Positions 27,139 to 35,562 of a stretch of DNA of 64,000 nt are shown one piece after another. Origin of the DNA: Candidatus Krumholzibacteriota bacterium (GTDB lineage: Bacteria; Krumholzibacteriota; Krumholzibacteriia; JAJRXK01). Position numbers and translations under genes: made by a program. Each line of letters begins with the position of its first letter. The stretch's first letter is position 1. The notes beneath the pieces were generated by a model, which was not told where the DNA came from, did not search any database, and saw nothing but the letters and a program-made list of their open reading frames with translations. The stretch covers positions 124,001-188,000 of the forward strand of contig JAJDAC010000017.1 in the NCBI GenBank assembly GCA_029262065.1, read 5' to 3'.

Positions 27139-28419
27139 ATGCCCAACTCCGCGAGTTCCACAATTGCCATCATCGGTGGCGGCGCCGCTGGCTACTTCGC
27201 CGCCATTCGCTGCAAAGAACTGTCGCCGGACCTCGACGTCCACATCCTGGAGCGCAGCCACAAGGTGTTGGCCAAGGTGGCGATCAGCGGCGGCGGGCGC
27301 TGCAACGTCACGCACGATCTGCGACAACCACGGGCCTTCTCGGCGTTCTACCCCCGTGGGCGACGCGAATTGCTGGGGCCCCTCTCGCGCTTCGGACCCG
27401 ATCAGACCGTGGAGTGGTTCGAGAGCCGCGGGGTGGAACTGAAGACCGAGCCCGACGGTCGAATGTTTCCCACCACCGATTCATCGCAGACGATCATCGA
27501 TTGTCTTGAAAGCACCGCGCGAAGTCTGGGCGTGCAGGTGACCACGAGTTGCGGCGTGCACGAGATCCTGCGGTCCGACGAAAATGCGCGCCCGACCGCC
27601 CGATTCCAGCTACTTACCGCGCACGACACCCGCCCCATGCTGGCCCACGCGGTGCTCGTGGCCATGGGTGGCCACGCGCGAAGTGCTCCCTATGATTTCC
27701 TATCGGCGCTGGGCCATACGATCCAGCCCCCGGTTCCTTCTCTCTTCACGCTGCGTACGCGCGACCGAAGACTCGCCGATCTTTCAGGGGTAGCGGTGCC
27801 CGACGCCACCGTCCGCGTGGACGGCACGAAACTGCTGCAGCGAGGAGCGGTTCTCATTACGCACTGGGGACTCAGTGGACCGGCGGTTCTACAGCTGTCC
27901 GCGTGGGCGGCGCGGGAGTTCCACGCGCGCGACAACCGAACCACCATAGAGATCAACTGGACGGGCAGGGAGTCGTTCGAGCACGTGGACGAGGAGCTGC
28001 AGCACCAACGAATCAGACTGGGCCGCCGTCGTTTGATCAATGATCCCTGGCCCGGCGTGCCCAAACGACTGTGGTCGGCCCTGAATGTGGCCGCGGGAAT
28101 TCATCCCGAAACCACGTACGGCACCCTCAGCCGTGCGTCGCGGCAGTCGTTGGCCCAGCAACTGGTGGCGAGCCGCTTCGATATCTCGGGCACGGCGCCC
28201 AACAAGGAAGAGTTCGTCACGTGCGGCGGCGTCAACCTCAAGGAAGTGGATCTTCGAACCATGGAAAGCCGGTTGGTCGACGGTCTGTACTTTGCCGGAG
28301 AGGTCCTCGACATCGATGGCATGACCGGCGGTTTCAACTTCCAGGCCGCCTGGAGCACCGGGTACCTGGCCGGAGAAGCCATGGCGCTCGCTGACCGCGG
28401 GACACAAAAAACGGGGTGA
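27139..28419 (+). CDS. NAD(P)/FAD-dependent oxidoreductase, HI0933/BaiN family
   Basis: A 426-residue flavoprotein. The ATG at 27139 directly precedes the FAD-binding strand (TIAIIGGGAAGYFAAIRCKE). Diagnostic features are KVLAKVAISGGGRCNVTHD, characteristic of the HI0933/BaiN family, HWGLSGPAVLQLSAWAA, and the C-terminal TCGGVNLKEVDLRTMESRLVDGLYFAGEVLDIDGMTGGFNFQAA region. The physiological substrate of most members is unknown. It is divergent from the metalloprotease; the hairpin at its stop codon serves the convergent gene. Confidence 0.93.
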   Translation: MPNSASSTIAIIGGGAAGYFAAIRCKELSPDLDVHILERSHKVLAKVAISGGGRCNVTHDLRQPRAFSAFYPRGRRELLGPLSRFGPDQTVEWFESRGVELKTEPDGRMFPTTDSSQTIIDCLESTARSLGVQVTTSCGVHEILRSDENARPTARFQLLTAHDTRPMLAHAVLVAMGGHARSAPYDFLSALGHTIQPPVPSLFTLRTRDRRLADLSGVAVPDATVRVDGTKLLQRGAVLITHWGLSGPAVLQLSAWAAREFHARDNRTTIEINWTGRESFEHVDEELQHQRIRLGRRRLINDPWPGVPKRLWSALNVAAGIHPETTYGTLSRASRQSLAQQLVASRFDISGTAPNKEEFVTCGGVNLKEVDLRTMESRLVDGLYFAGEVLDIDGMTGGFNFQAAWSTGYLAGEAMALADRGTQKTG

Positions 28420-28441
28420 CCCTATCCGTAGGGCCACCCCG
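28405..28441 (-). terminator. Terminator for the secreted protein gene (28470-29177)
   Basis: CGGGGTG (28412-28418) and CACCCCG (28435-28441) form the outer stem, with an inner CCCTA/TAGGG extension and a TCCG loop. In minus-strand transcription it is followed by six U residues (A-run at 28406-28411). It overlaps the stop codon region of the convergent flavoprotein gene. Confidence 0.85.
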
Positions 28442-28469
28442 AAAAACCAACAACCTGTGTCGGTTGGTC

Positions 28470-29177
28470 CTAGAACTTCGCCTTCAGACGACCGAAGCTC
28501 GTGCTCTCGGTGGCCACCGCGGCGGGCAACCATTCGAGCTCGGCCAACGAACCGCTGCTGCTGAAGTCCAGCTCGACGTCGGTCACGGCGCCGTAGCTCG
28601 ACAGGTCAAGGTCCTGCACCGAGTTGTCACCCAGATCGCTCGCGGCCAGCGTGCCCTTGAGCATGCCGTTCTCGAGCAGGGTGAAGTCGAGGGTTTCGTT
28701 GTCGATGTCGATGATCACCATGCTGAAGATGACAACCGGCTCGTCGAACGTGAGCGTAACGATACCACCGTCGGCCTCGTCATCGGGGTCGTCCACCAGA
28801 CCGTCGTTCGGTGAGGTGTCCACGATGTCTTCGGCGATGACGAGGATGTTTCCCACGCCCACGCAGTTCTCACCGGGCATGCCGACTTCGCCGCCCGTAC
28901 CCACGCCGGGGCCGCCGCACGTGTTGTTGGGGCTACCAAGATCCAGGTCGCCACCGGTCGGGTTGGCCGAATCAAAGATCAGAAGCGAGTTCGGACCGTT
29001 GTTGTTGCTGACCGACAGAGTGAAGCCAGGGAACACGGTACCCGGAGAGGTGCCACCGCCGGGCAGATCGCCAGCAACCACGGTGCCGGCGGGCTGTCCG
29101 CTGAAGTCCTCGGAAGCGGCAAACGCCGATGTGGCGAGTGTCAGGGATAGAATCAAGAAACAATAACGCATCTTCAC
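28470..29177 (-). CDS. Secreted Asp/Gly-rich protein with SFGRLKAKF C-terminus
   Basis: A 235-residue protein with a clear signal peptide (MRYCFLILSLTLATSAFA, cleavage before ASEDFS). The mature part is rich in Asp, Gly, Asn and Val and begins with a DFSGQPAGT motif like those of many secreted beta-sandwich proteins. It includes a cysteine pair (NNTCGGPG and GENCVGVG) and an acidic stretch (DGLVDDPDDEADGG) that could bind calcium. The last residues, TESTSFGRLKAKF, resemble the tail of the lipoprotein at 2452. No catalytic motif is visible. It has its own terminator and is single-gene, with a 205-base spacer to the divergent sigma factor gene. Function unknown. Confidence 0.75.
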   Translation of the reverse strand: MKMRYCFLILSLTLATSAFAASEDFSGQPAGTVVAGDLPGGGTSPGTVFPGFTLSVSNNNGPNSLLIFDSANPTGGDLDLGSPNNTCGGPGVGTGGEVGMPGENCVGVGNILVIAEDIVDTSPNDGLVDDPDDEADGGIVTLTFDEPVVIFSMVIIDIDNETLDFTLLENGMLKGTLAASDLGDNSVQDLDLSSYGAVTDVELDFSSSGSLAELEWLPAAVATESTSFGRLKAKF

Positions 29178-29382
29178 GAGGGGGTTTCCTCCATGTCAAG
29201 TGGGCGTCCGCGAGAGAACCGGACCGCTTTTGGATGTAATGGAAAGCCGCTGGAAGCAACGGGCCTTTCCCTGCTATAGATCATATCCGAGTGGTCACGA
29301 GGTCTCAACCCCAATAGTGGGCAAGAAAACGTGTAAGTTCACTATTTGCGTCTCCTTATCACCCTTTGTCGGGACATTCCCG

Positions 29383-29937
29383 TTGCCTGGTTCCCCTATT
29401 TCCGACGCTGATCTCCTGCGGGGGTGCCAAGACGGCCGCGAATGGTCCTGGCGAGAGTTGGTCTCGCGGTACAAGAATCTGGTGTACGCGGTTTGCCTTC
29501 AGCATGGGCTCACGTCAGACGACGCCGACGACGCATTCATGGAAACCTTCTCGAAGCTGCTAATGCGCATCGATGACATCCAGGACGCCACGCGGGTCCG
29601 GGCATGGTTGGTCACCACCGCGCGTCGGGCCAGCATTGACACCCTGCGGCGCGACGAACGGAAAACCCGGAATCTGGAGGCCATGCCTTCGCCTGACCTA
29701 CCGCCCGATCCGGCCGAAGAACTGGAGGAACTGGAGAATCGTCATCTGGTCCACCGCGCGCTCGCCGATCTGGACGAGCGCTGTGAGCGCTTGCTTCGGC
29801 GCCTCTATCTGACCATTCCCCGACCCAGTTATGATGCGGTAGCCGCGGACCTGAACATTCCGGTAGGGTCGATCGGACCTACACGGGCCCGATGCCTGAA
29901 AAAACTACGCTTGGCCTTGGTTGGCTCGGAGGTGTAA
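29383..29937 (+). CDS. ECF-like RNA polymerase sigma factor (first of two)
   Basis: A sigma-70-family factor with regions 2 and 4 only. Region 2: LVSRYKNLVYAVCLQHGLTSDDADDAFMETFSKLL then RVRAWLVTTARRASIDTLRR. Region 4: LLRRLYLTIPRPSYDAVAADLNIPVGSIGPTRARCLKKLRLAL. No ATG fits; the start is a guess at TTG 29383, eight residues before the conserved SDADLL block, with GTG 29314 as an alternative. It shares VRxWLVTTARRxxIDTxR and GSIGPxRARCL with the second factor at 34888, so the two are close paralogues. The next gene begins 5 bases after its stop with a shared GGAGGT ribosome site, suggesting a sigma/regulator pair. Confidence 0.85.
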   Translation: MPGSPISDADLLRGCQDGREWSWRELVSRYKNLVYAVCLQHGLTSDDADDAFMETFSKLLMRIDDIQDATRVRAWLVTTARRASIDTLRRDERKTRNLEAMPSPDLPPDPAEELEELENRHLVHRALADLDERCERLLRRLYLTIPRPSYDAVAADLNIPVGSIGPTRARCLKKLRLALVGSEV

Positions 29938-29942
29938 TCAGC

Positions 29943-30506
29943 GTGGCCGATCCGGATCTTGAACGCATCCTCGACTATCTTGACGACAGGCTACCCGCCC
30001 TCCAGGCCGAGGCCTTCGAGCGTGAAATGTCACAGGACCACGCACTGCGAAACGCGTGTGATGTAGCCCGCCAAACGCTCGGGGCCCTCAACGATCCGTT
30101 GCCTTCGCCGCCACCCGCGCTGGAAGAATGGGCAAACAATCTGCTCGCCGACGCCCGACAGGTGCGCGAGGTTCTGGCTTCACTCGTGGAATCGCCGGCG
30201 GCGCTGGTCGCGCGTAGCGGCGGCACGCGGCGGATTCGTTTCTCCTGCGAGCTCGCCGAGTTGGACCTGGCCCGGGAAGCGAGTTCGTCCTCGACGTCAG
30301 CGCTCACTGGACAGTTTACCGATAGCGCCGGCAACGGAATCGCCGAGGTTGAATTCGATCTGGAGTCCGAGGGGCCGCACCGGCAATGCATGACCACCGA
30401 TGCCTTCGGGCAGTTTCGGGCAACCTCGTCGAAGCCGCTCCGGATTCGATTGTTTCTCCCCGAAGTCACTGTGGTGTTCGACGTCAGCGCCGGCCTTGGC
30501 CCCTAG
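29943..30506 (+). CDS. Sigma-linked regulator with C-terminal beta domain (anti-sigma-like)
   Basis: A 187-residue soluble protein starting at GTG 29943, for which GGAGGT inside the sigma gene end is the ribosome site; an upstream ATG at 29892 is less likely. The N-terminal 60 residues (DLERILDYLDDRLPALQAEAFEREM) are helical and similar in length and position to anti-sigma ZAS domains but lack the Cys pair. The C-terminal half is beta-rich (ALTGQFTDSAGNGIAEVEFD, TTDAFGQFRATSSKPLRI) and is related to the corresponding part of the protein at 35538. There is no transmembrane helix. It ends 7 bases from the convergent S8 peptidase stop. An anti-sigma or sigma-adaptor role is inferred from position. 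Confidence 0.7.
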   Translation: MADPDLERILDYLDDRLPALQAEAFEREMSQDHALRNACDVARQTLGALNDPLPSPPPALEEWANNLLADARQVREVLASLVESPAALVARSGGTRRIRFSCELAELDLAREASSSSTSALTGQFTDSAGNGIAEVEFDLESEGPHRQCMTTDAFGQFRATSSKPLRIRLFLPEVTVVFDVSAGLGP

Positions 30507-30513
30507 TCGCGCG

Positions 30514-31785
30514 TTACTCCACTGTGAAAAGGTAGGAGCCAAACTCGACGCGACCGGGCATGAGTCCAGCCTGATAGTCGGCATCAGCCAACAACGGTGC
30601 ACCCGAGGTTGTCAGGGCCGAGCGCAACTGGTCCACCGTCCAGCTCGTGGTCGAGAGCTGGAGCTTGCACGCAATGGCGGCGGTAATCATGGGCGCCGAC
30701 ATGGAGGTTCCGCTTCCCACCATGATCTTCCCATCAGGGCCGGCGCCGATGATCCCAACGCCGGGCGCCGACACATCGATGCGAGGGCCGTAACTGCTGA
30801 ACAACGCGCGTCGATCGTACGCGTTGGTGGCAGCCACCGAGCACACATGGGGGCTGCTGGACGGGTAGTGCTGCTCGTCGATGCGAGCCTGATTTCCGGC
30901 CGAAGCCACAACGACGATTCCCGCCGCGACCGTGGCCGCCAACGCGTCTTCTACATAGGACGCCGCGACGCTTCCTCCGAAACTGAGGTTTACTACCTGC
31001 GCGCCCGCATCACGCGCGTGCTCGAGCGCCCGCACGACGTCAAGTGCCAGCACCATGCCGTCGCCATTCATTACCCGCAACGGCAGCACGTTCACGTTGG
31101 GCGCCACCTGACGGGTGATATCGGTTACCAACGTGCCGTGACCGTAGGCAGAGCCTGGTTCTTCCCAGGGATCGTCGTCGTTGTCCACGAAGTCGTAGCC
31201 CCCCACGATTCCCGCGGCCGCGGCCACGTCGCGATCGACTCCACCGTCGAGCAAGGCCACCGTCACGCCCATGCCCGTGGCAAAACTCTGCATGAAGGGC
31301 ATCGAGGCCCGGGAAGTCCACCCGGTGTCGAGCACTACTCCCGACTGACCGCGAGGGTCGGTTTCGAAGAAACCCAGAACGATATCGTTGCCCAGAAAAT
31401 AGACCGCCGAGGGTTCGGCGCTGCGCACGAGGGAGTCGTCCTCAATGAGGTTGGCCAGTGATTTCAGCTCGCCATCGTTGGTCGACGAAGTCGACACCAC
31501 GGCGTAGTTACCGAACACCTGCTCGATCATCACGCCATACTGCACCAGGATCTGCGGGTTGGTTCCCGCCACGAGCCTGATGACCAGCCGCTGGTCTTCG
31601 TGCGGTTCGTCGAAGGGATCGCGGGGAGAAAACTGGTTGAGCGGGACCGAGTCGGTGGGCAGCGACACTCCCGCCCGTTTGGCGGCGACGGTTTCCGGCG
31701 TGGCCAGCGGGTTGGTCTCGCAAGCGACCAGGCCCAGGCAAAATACGAGGGTCGAAAAACGGGCGAGGGTCCGGGCAAAAGTCAT
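30514..31785 (-). CDS. Subtilisin-like S8 serine peptidase lipoprotein
   Basis: A 423-residue exported peptidase. The signal ends in a lipobox-like LGLVAC (Cys22). Residues about 60-130 form an inhibitor-I9-like prodomain (QRLVIRLVAGTNPQILVQYG). The catalytic triad is visible: Asp180 in VALLDGGVD, His216 in YGHGTLV and Ser361 in GTSMSAP, with the oxyanion Asn297 in SAGNQA. It shares the strand with the TPR-CHAT gene, 100 bases downstream of it and beyond a probable terminator. Location between two sigma/regulator pairs suggests a role in proteolytic signalling or effector action, but a lipobox would place it in the envelope, away from cytoplasmic CHAT. Substrate unknown. Confidence 0.92.
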   Translation of the reverse strand: MTFARTLARFSTLVFCLGLVACETNPLATPETVAAKRAGVSLPTDSVPLNQFSPRDPFDEPHEDQRLVIRLVAGTNPQILVQYGVMIEQVFGNYAVVSTSSTNDGELKSLANLIEDDSLVRSAEPSAVYFLGNDIVLGFFETDPRGQSGVVLDTGWTSRASMPFMQSFATGMGVTVALLDGGVDRDVAAAAGIVGGYDFVDNDDDPWEEPGSAYGHGTLVTDITRQVAPNVNVLPLRVMNGDGMVLALDVVRALEHARDAGAQVVNLSFGGSVAASYVEDALAATVAAGIVVVASAGNQARIDEQHYPSSSPHVCSVAATNAYDRRALFSSYGPRIDVSAPGVGIIGAGPDGKIMVGSGTSMSAPMITAAIACKLQLSTTSWTVDQLRSALTTSGAPLLADADYQAGLMPGRVEFGSYLFTVE

Positions 31786-31876
31786 GACACGTCCTTAAGG
31801 GGTTCGCTGGCCGAATGACCTTCCTCTTCAATGATAACCGACGCGCCAACCACCCCGAAAAATACCTGCGGGTTAG

Positions 31877-31903
31877 AAAAAAAAATCAGCTGGGATCGCC
31901 CAG
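31877..31903 (-). terminator. Terminator overlapping the end of the TPR-CHAT gene
   Basis: On the minus strand CTGGG and CCCAG (31890-31903) form a short 5-bp stem with a CGAT loop. They are followed, after CTGA containing the stop codon, by nine U residues (A-run 31877-31885). It separates the CHAT gene from the S8 peptidase gene. The short stem makes it moderately strong at best. Confidence 0.55.
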
Positions 31904-34708
31904 GTACAGAAAAGGTGCCCAGTGGAAGGGGTCGGGCCGGGTGTCTCGCACGGCGATCATGGCCGCCCGCAGTGCTTCGGCGGGCGGCACCGAATCCACG
32001 AGATTCGCGTAGAACCTGTCCATCAGGCGCGCCGTAACCTGGTCATCCACCGACCATAGGCTGGCCAGCAACGCACGTGCGCCCGCGTAGAAGAAACCCC
32101 GAGCCAAGCCCACGAGCTCGTCGCCTTGCGTGGTTGCGAGACGCCCCGTTTGGCAGGCGCTCAGCACCACCAGGGGTTGCCGCAATCGCAAACGACAGAT
32201 CGAGTGCAGATCGAACCAGCCGTCGGCTAGAAGGATTCCCGAAAACATGGGGTCCTCGGGTCGATACACGCCGTGCGTGGCTACGTGGATGACGTCGGCC
32301 GATCGCGACTGGTCCGCGAACTTCGCCGCGGTAGCCTGATCGCCACGGAGCACGCGCGCCGGAAACCGCTGGGCGATGGATTGTACTTCGCGCTCCACAT
32401 TCTCGAGATCGGCCGACGCAACTCCCACCACCAACACATCGTCGGCCACGAGGCGACCGGCCGCCAACGACGGCCGCAAGCTCGCGCTGGGCAGTTGCAC
32501 CAGGAGATGCCGGTCAAGTACGCGTTCGGTCTCGTTGACCATGAGCGCGTAGAAGGGAACTGCGTGCAGCGTGCCATGGGGAACCACGATGACCTCACGG
32601 CTCTCGATCTCCAACGGGAGCCAGATGTCATCGGACAGTGCACGCAACCGTTGGTCGAGCGCGGCTTGCAGCGCATCCGCACGACCGCTCACGAACGACT
32701 CGCCAAACAGGCGCTTCTCGATCTGGAACCGCAGGAACTCCACGTGTCGCGCCAGGGCGTCGGCCCCGATCGACAACTGCACTACCCGCGCCTGGGTTCG
32801 CGTCACCACGAACGCGCAAACGCGGGTGGTGTCGGTGAAATATTCAACCAACGTCTGTTCCGGATTCAACGACGCCTGCACGTCGGCCAAGCCCACTGTT
32901 TCACCGGTGGCCATCGATCCCAGGCGACTATCATGTCGGCCCAGGCGCTGGTACAGGTCAGCCAGCTCCTCTTCATGTCCGCGCAGCGTCGCCGGCGACA
33001 GTGGACGCACAGCGTCTTCGCTCGCGGGACTCCCCGCGTGTCGCCCATGGCCGTTCATGTGGGCGCGAACTTCCTGAATTCGGTCGACGAGCTCCTTCGC
33101 GCGCGGCGAGACGGTCAGTTCATCGGGGCGCAGGCGCGTGGTCAGGGCATCGAGCAGGGCCCGCGCTCGGGACCTTTCCACCAACGCGAATGCTTCGGCG
33201 GTATCCGGCCGCTCCTGGTCCAGAAGGATTTCGACGGTCCGGGCGTACAGAGGCGCTTTGTCGTGGGAGAAGCTCACGCGGAACTCGTCCAGCCCCACCC
33301 GCGCGCGAAGCGTTTCAACCAAGGCCAAGGAACGTCGGTAGTGCCGCAGGGCCGCCCCATTGTTGCCCCGTGCACGAGCGATATCGCCGGCCAATTGGGC
33401 CGACTGGGCCCTCAACCAGCGCGACGCCACCGAGCGTAGTCGTCGTCGGGCGCGGACCAAGGCAGCTTGGGCCGCCTCGATGCGATCATCGGCCAACTCC
33501 ACCCACCCCAATCGCAACCAGGCCGTTGTTTCCAACAGCCGCGAACGGTCACGGGCAAACGCACCGGCGGCCCAACGCAATCGGCGGGCGGCGCGTCGCC
33601 GTTTTCCCTGCTCGACCTCGCACTCGGCCAGGTACAACGAACAGAGTGCACGCGAGCCACGGAACTGTGACCCATGCAGAGCCAGCGCCCGCCGCAACAA
33701 TTCCGCGCCGCGATCCACGTCTTTCAGACCCAACATCGCCACGCCCTGCAGGAAGACGCCGTGGGCTTCCTCGCGTGGCAGGCCGGCCGCACGCGCCTGA
33801 TCCACCGCTCGCGTGGCCATGGCGCGGGCGCGCTCGAAGGCATTCACCTCCAACAACAATGCCGCCAGTTCCAGCAGGGTCTGGAGCAGAAAGTACGAAT
33901 CTTCCAGGTCCTCGAACCTGGTTCGGGCGTCTTCCAGGTGGTCGAAGGCCTGGGCGTACTCGCCGCGCTGCACCGCGATGTACGCCAGGTGGGTGTCGAT
34001 GGACGCGGCCACGCGGACCTCGCCGGCTTCGATCGATTGAGGACGAATGAGCTGGTAGATCGCACGGGCTTCTTCCAGGTCTCCCAATCGAGCCAGCAGC
34101 CCCGCCCGGTTGTGCTGCACCACGCGCTCCATCGCCGTATCGCCAATGTTCCGACTCATGCTCAGAGCCCGGTCGTACACGGCAAGCGCCTCGGCCCGAT
34201 GCTCGAGCCGGTGGTACAGAGTGGCCAGATTGCAATCCAAACGAATCGCCGCCACCGCGTCGCCCGCTTCCACCAGGATCGCCCGCGACTGTTCTCCCAA
34301 CTGCAGCGCCCGCTTGGTTTCTCCCAGATGAGTCAGCACGTTGATCTGACCCACGGTGACCTTGGCCGCCTGGTGCGCCTGACCATTCTGGCGGTAGATG
34401 CCGGTAGCCCGTTCGTAGGATGCCAAAGCCTCGTTGTAGTGCAACGTCTCGCCCAGCGCGTGACCGCGAATCCACAGCGCTCGGGCCAGGCAAACGGGGT
34501 CACCGGTAGCCTTGGCCACCTGTTCCAACTGCTCGCTTTCGCGCAGCGCCGCGCGGGCGTCTTGCCACAACCGACCCAATATGTGCTGGGAAATGAGTTC
34601 GACCCACTCGCGCAGGTCGTCGGGGCTGGCCTGCCCGATCAGCTCCTGGGTACGAGCCAGATCGGAACGCAGCAACTGCCGCCAGGGAGTGTCTTGCGTT
34701 GTGTCCAT
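31886..34708 (-). CDS. TPR-CHAT caspase-like protein
   Basis: A 940-residue protein with no signal peptide. Residues about 10-480 are arrays of TPR-like helical pairs (ALWIRGHALGETLHYNEALASYERATGIYRQNGQ; RLEHRAEALAVYDRALSMSRNIGD). The C-terminal CHAT (caspase HetF-associated with TPRs) domain spans about 610-940. It has the expected dyad: His812 in VIHVATHGVY and Cys852 in VVLSACQTG, followed by GLARGFFYAGARALLASLWSVDD. These are the conserved catalytic positions of CHAT peptidases, so the protein should be a cysteine peptidase. TPR-CHAT proteins act as caspase-like effectors in several bacterial systems. It is divergent from the second sigma gene (179-base spacer) and upstream of the S8 gene. 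Confidence 0.93.
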   Translation of the reverse strand: MDTTQDTPWRQLLRSDLARTQELIGQASPDDLREWVELISQHILGRLWQDARAALRESEQLEQVAKATGDPVCLARALWIRGHALGETLHYNEALASYERATGIYRQNGQAHQAAKVTVGQINVLTHLGETKRALQLGEQSRAILVEAGDAVAAIRLDCNLATLYHRLEHRAEALAVYDRALSMSRNIGDTAMERVVQHNRAGLLARLGDLEEARAIYQLIRPQSIEAGEVRVAASIDTHLAYIAVQRGEYAQAFDHLEDARTRFEDLEDSYFLLQTLLELAALLLEVNAFERARAMATRAVDQARAAGLPREEAHGVFLQGVAMLGLKDVDRGAELLRRALALHGSQFRGSRALCSLYLAECEVEQGKRRRAARRLRWAAGAFARDRSRLLETTAWLRLGWVELADDRIEAAQAALVRARRRLRSVASRWLRAQSAQLAGDIARARGNNGAALRHYRRSLALVETLRARVGLDEFRVSFSHDKAPLYARTVEILLDQERPDTAEAFALVERSRARALLDALTTRLRPDELTVSPRAKELVDRIQEVRAHMNGHGRHAGSPASEDAVRPLSPATLRGHEEELADLYQRLGRHDSRLGSMATGETVGLADVQASLNPEQTLVEYFTDTTRVCAFVVTRTQARVVQLSIGADALARHVEFLRFQIEKRLFGESFVSGRADALQAALDQRLRALSDDIWLPLEIESREVIVVPHGTLHAVPFYALMVNETERVLDRHLLVQLPSASLRPSLAAGRLVADDVLVVGVASADLENVEREVQSIAQRFPARVLRGDQATAAKFADQSRSADVIHVATHGVYRPEDPMFSGILLADGWFDLHSICRLRLRQPLVVLSACQTGRLATTQGDELVGLARGFFYAGARALLASLWSVDDQVTARLMDRFYANLVDSVPPAEALRAAMIAVRDTRPDPFHWAPFLYLGDPS

Positions 34709-34887
34709 GCTCGTCCCGCAATTCTTCCTGACCCGCGGTTTCTCTAACTCTCTGCAATTGTAGCAGATTCGAGGTCGTTCCCTGGCTTTCCGAAAGTCGG
34801 TCCCACCGCGTTTGTATCAGAGCGTCCATGGCAACGTCTGTGGGTTGACGACGATGTACGCCAACATCAAAACGATTGCAGGACCCG

Positions 34888-35562
34888 ATGGAACCAGCTC
34901 ACCAACCCAGACCGACAACTTCGGCCGGACGAGTCCGCCATGTCAAACGCCGACCCCCCGTTTCGCCCCGAGCGAAGTCAGGGCAGGACGTCGATGACGC
35001 GGACATCGTGCTGCGATGCCGAGCGGGAGACGAAGTGGCGTGGGCAACGCTTGTTCGCCGGTACGAAAACCTTGTGTACGCCATTGCCCGCAACGCCCGA
35101 CTCGACGACGACGAGGTGGACGACGTGTTCCTCGAGTGCTTTGCCCGATTGGTGGAGTGGGTGGAACGGGTCGAGGATCCCACGCGGGTTCGGGGGTGGT
35201 TGGTAACCACGGCGCGACGACTCTGCATCGACACCATCCGCAACCGGAAACGTTGGGGGGGCAGCGAGGTGACCGACGCCACTCTCGTGGTCGAAGACGA
35301 TCCCCTGGCCCGAATGACCGCGCTGGAAGAGCGCGACCGCGTTCACCGGGCGTTGGGCTCGCTGGGTGATCTATGTCAGCAGCTGCTGCGCATGCTGTAC
35401 GAGTTTGGCGGAGGCAGTACGTCCAGCTACCGCGTCGTGGCCGAGAGAACGGGCATGCCCATCGGCTCAATCGGCCCGCGGCGCGCACGGTGTCTGGACG
35501 CCCTGAACAAGGAATACCGAAAACTGGAGCGGACGACATGCATCCCGAATCGCCCTGCCTGA
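34888..35562 (+). CDS. ECF-like RNA polymerase sigma factor (second of two)
   Basis: A 224-residue factor from ATG 34888, with AGGA 6 bases upstream; a TTG at 34876 is also possible. Region 2: LVRRYENLVYAIARNARLDDDEVDDVFLECFARLV then RVRGWLVTTARRLCIDTIRN. Region 4: LLRMLYEFGGGSTSSYRVVAERTGMPIGSIGPRRARCLDALN. A basic 35-residue N-terminal extension (VRHVKRRPPVSPRAKSG) is not in its paralogue at 29383. It is divergent from the TPR-CHAT gene and overlaps the following regulator gene by 25 bases, so sigma and regulator should be co-translated. Confidence 0.9.
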   Translation: MEPAHQPRPTTSAGRVRHVKRRPPVSPRAKSGQDVDDADIVLRCRAGDEVAWATLVRRYENLVYAIARNARLDDDEVDDVFLECFARLVEWVERVEDPTRVRGWLVTTARRLCIDTIRNRKRWGGSEVTDATLVVEDDPLARMTALEERDRVHRALGSLGDLCQQLLRMLYEFGGGSTSSYRVVAERTGMPIGSIGPRRARCLDALNKEYRKLERTTCIPNRPA

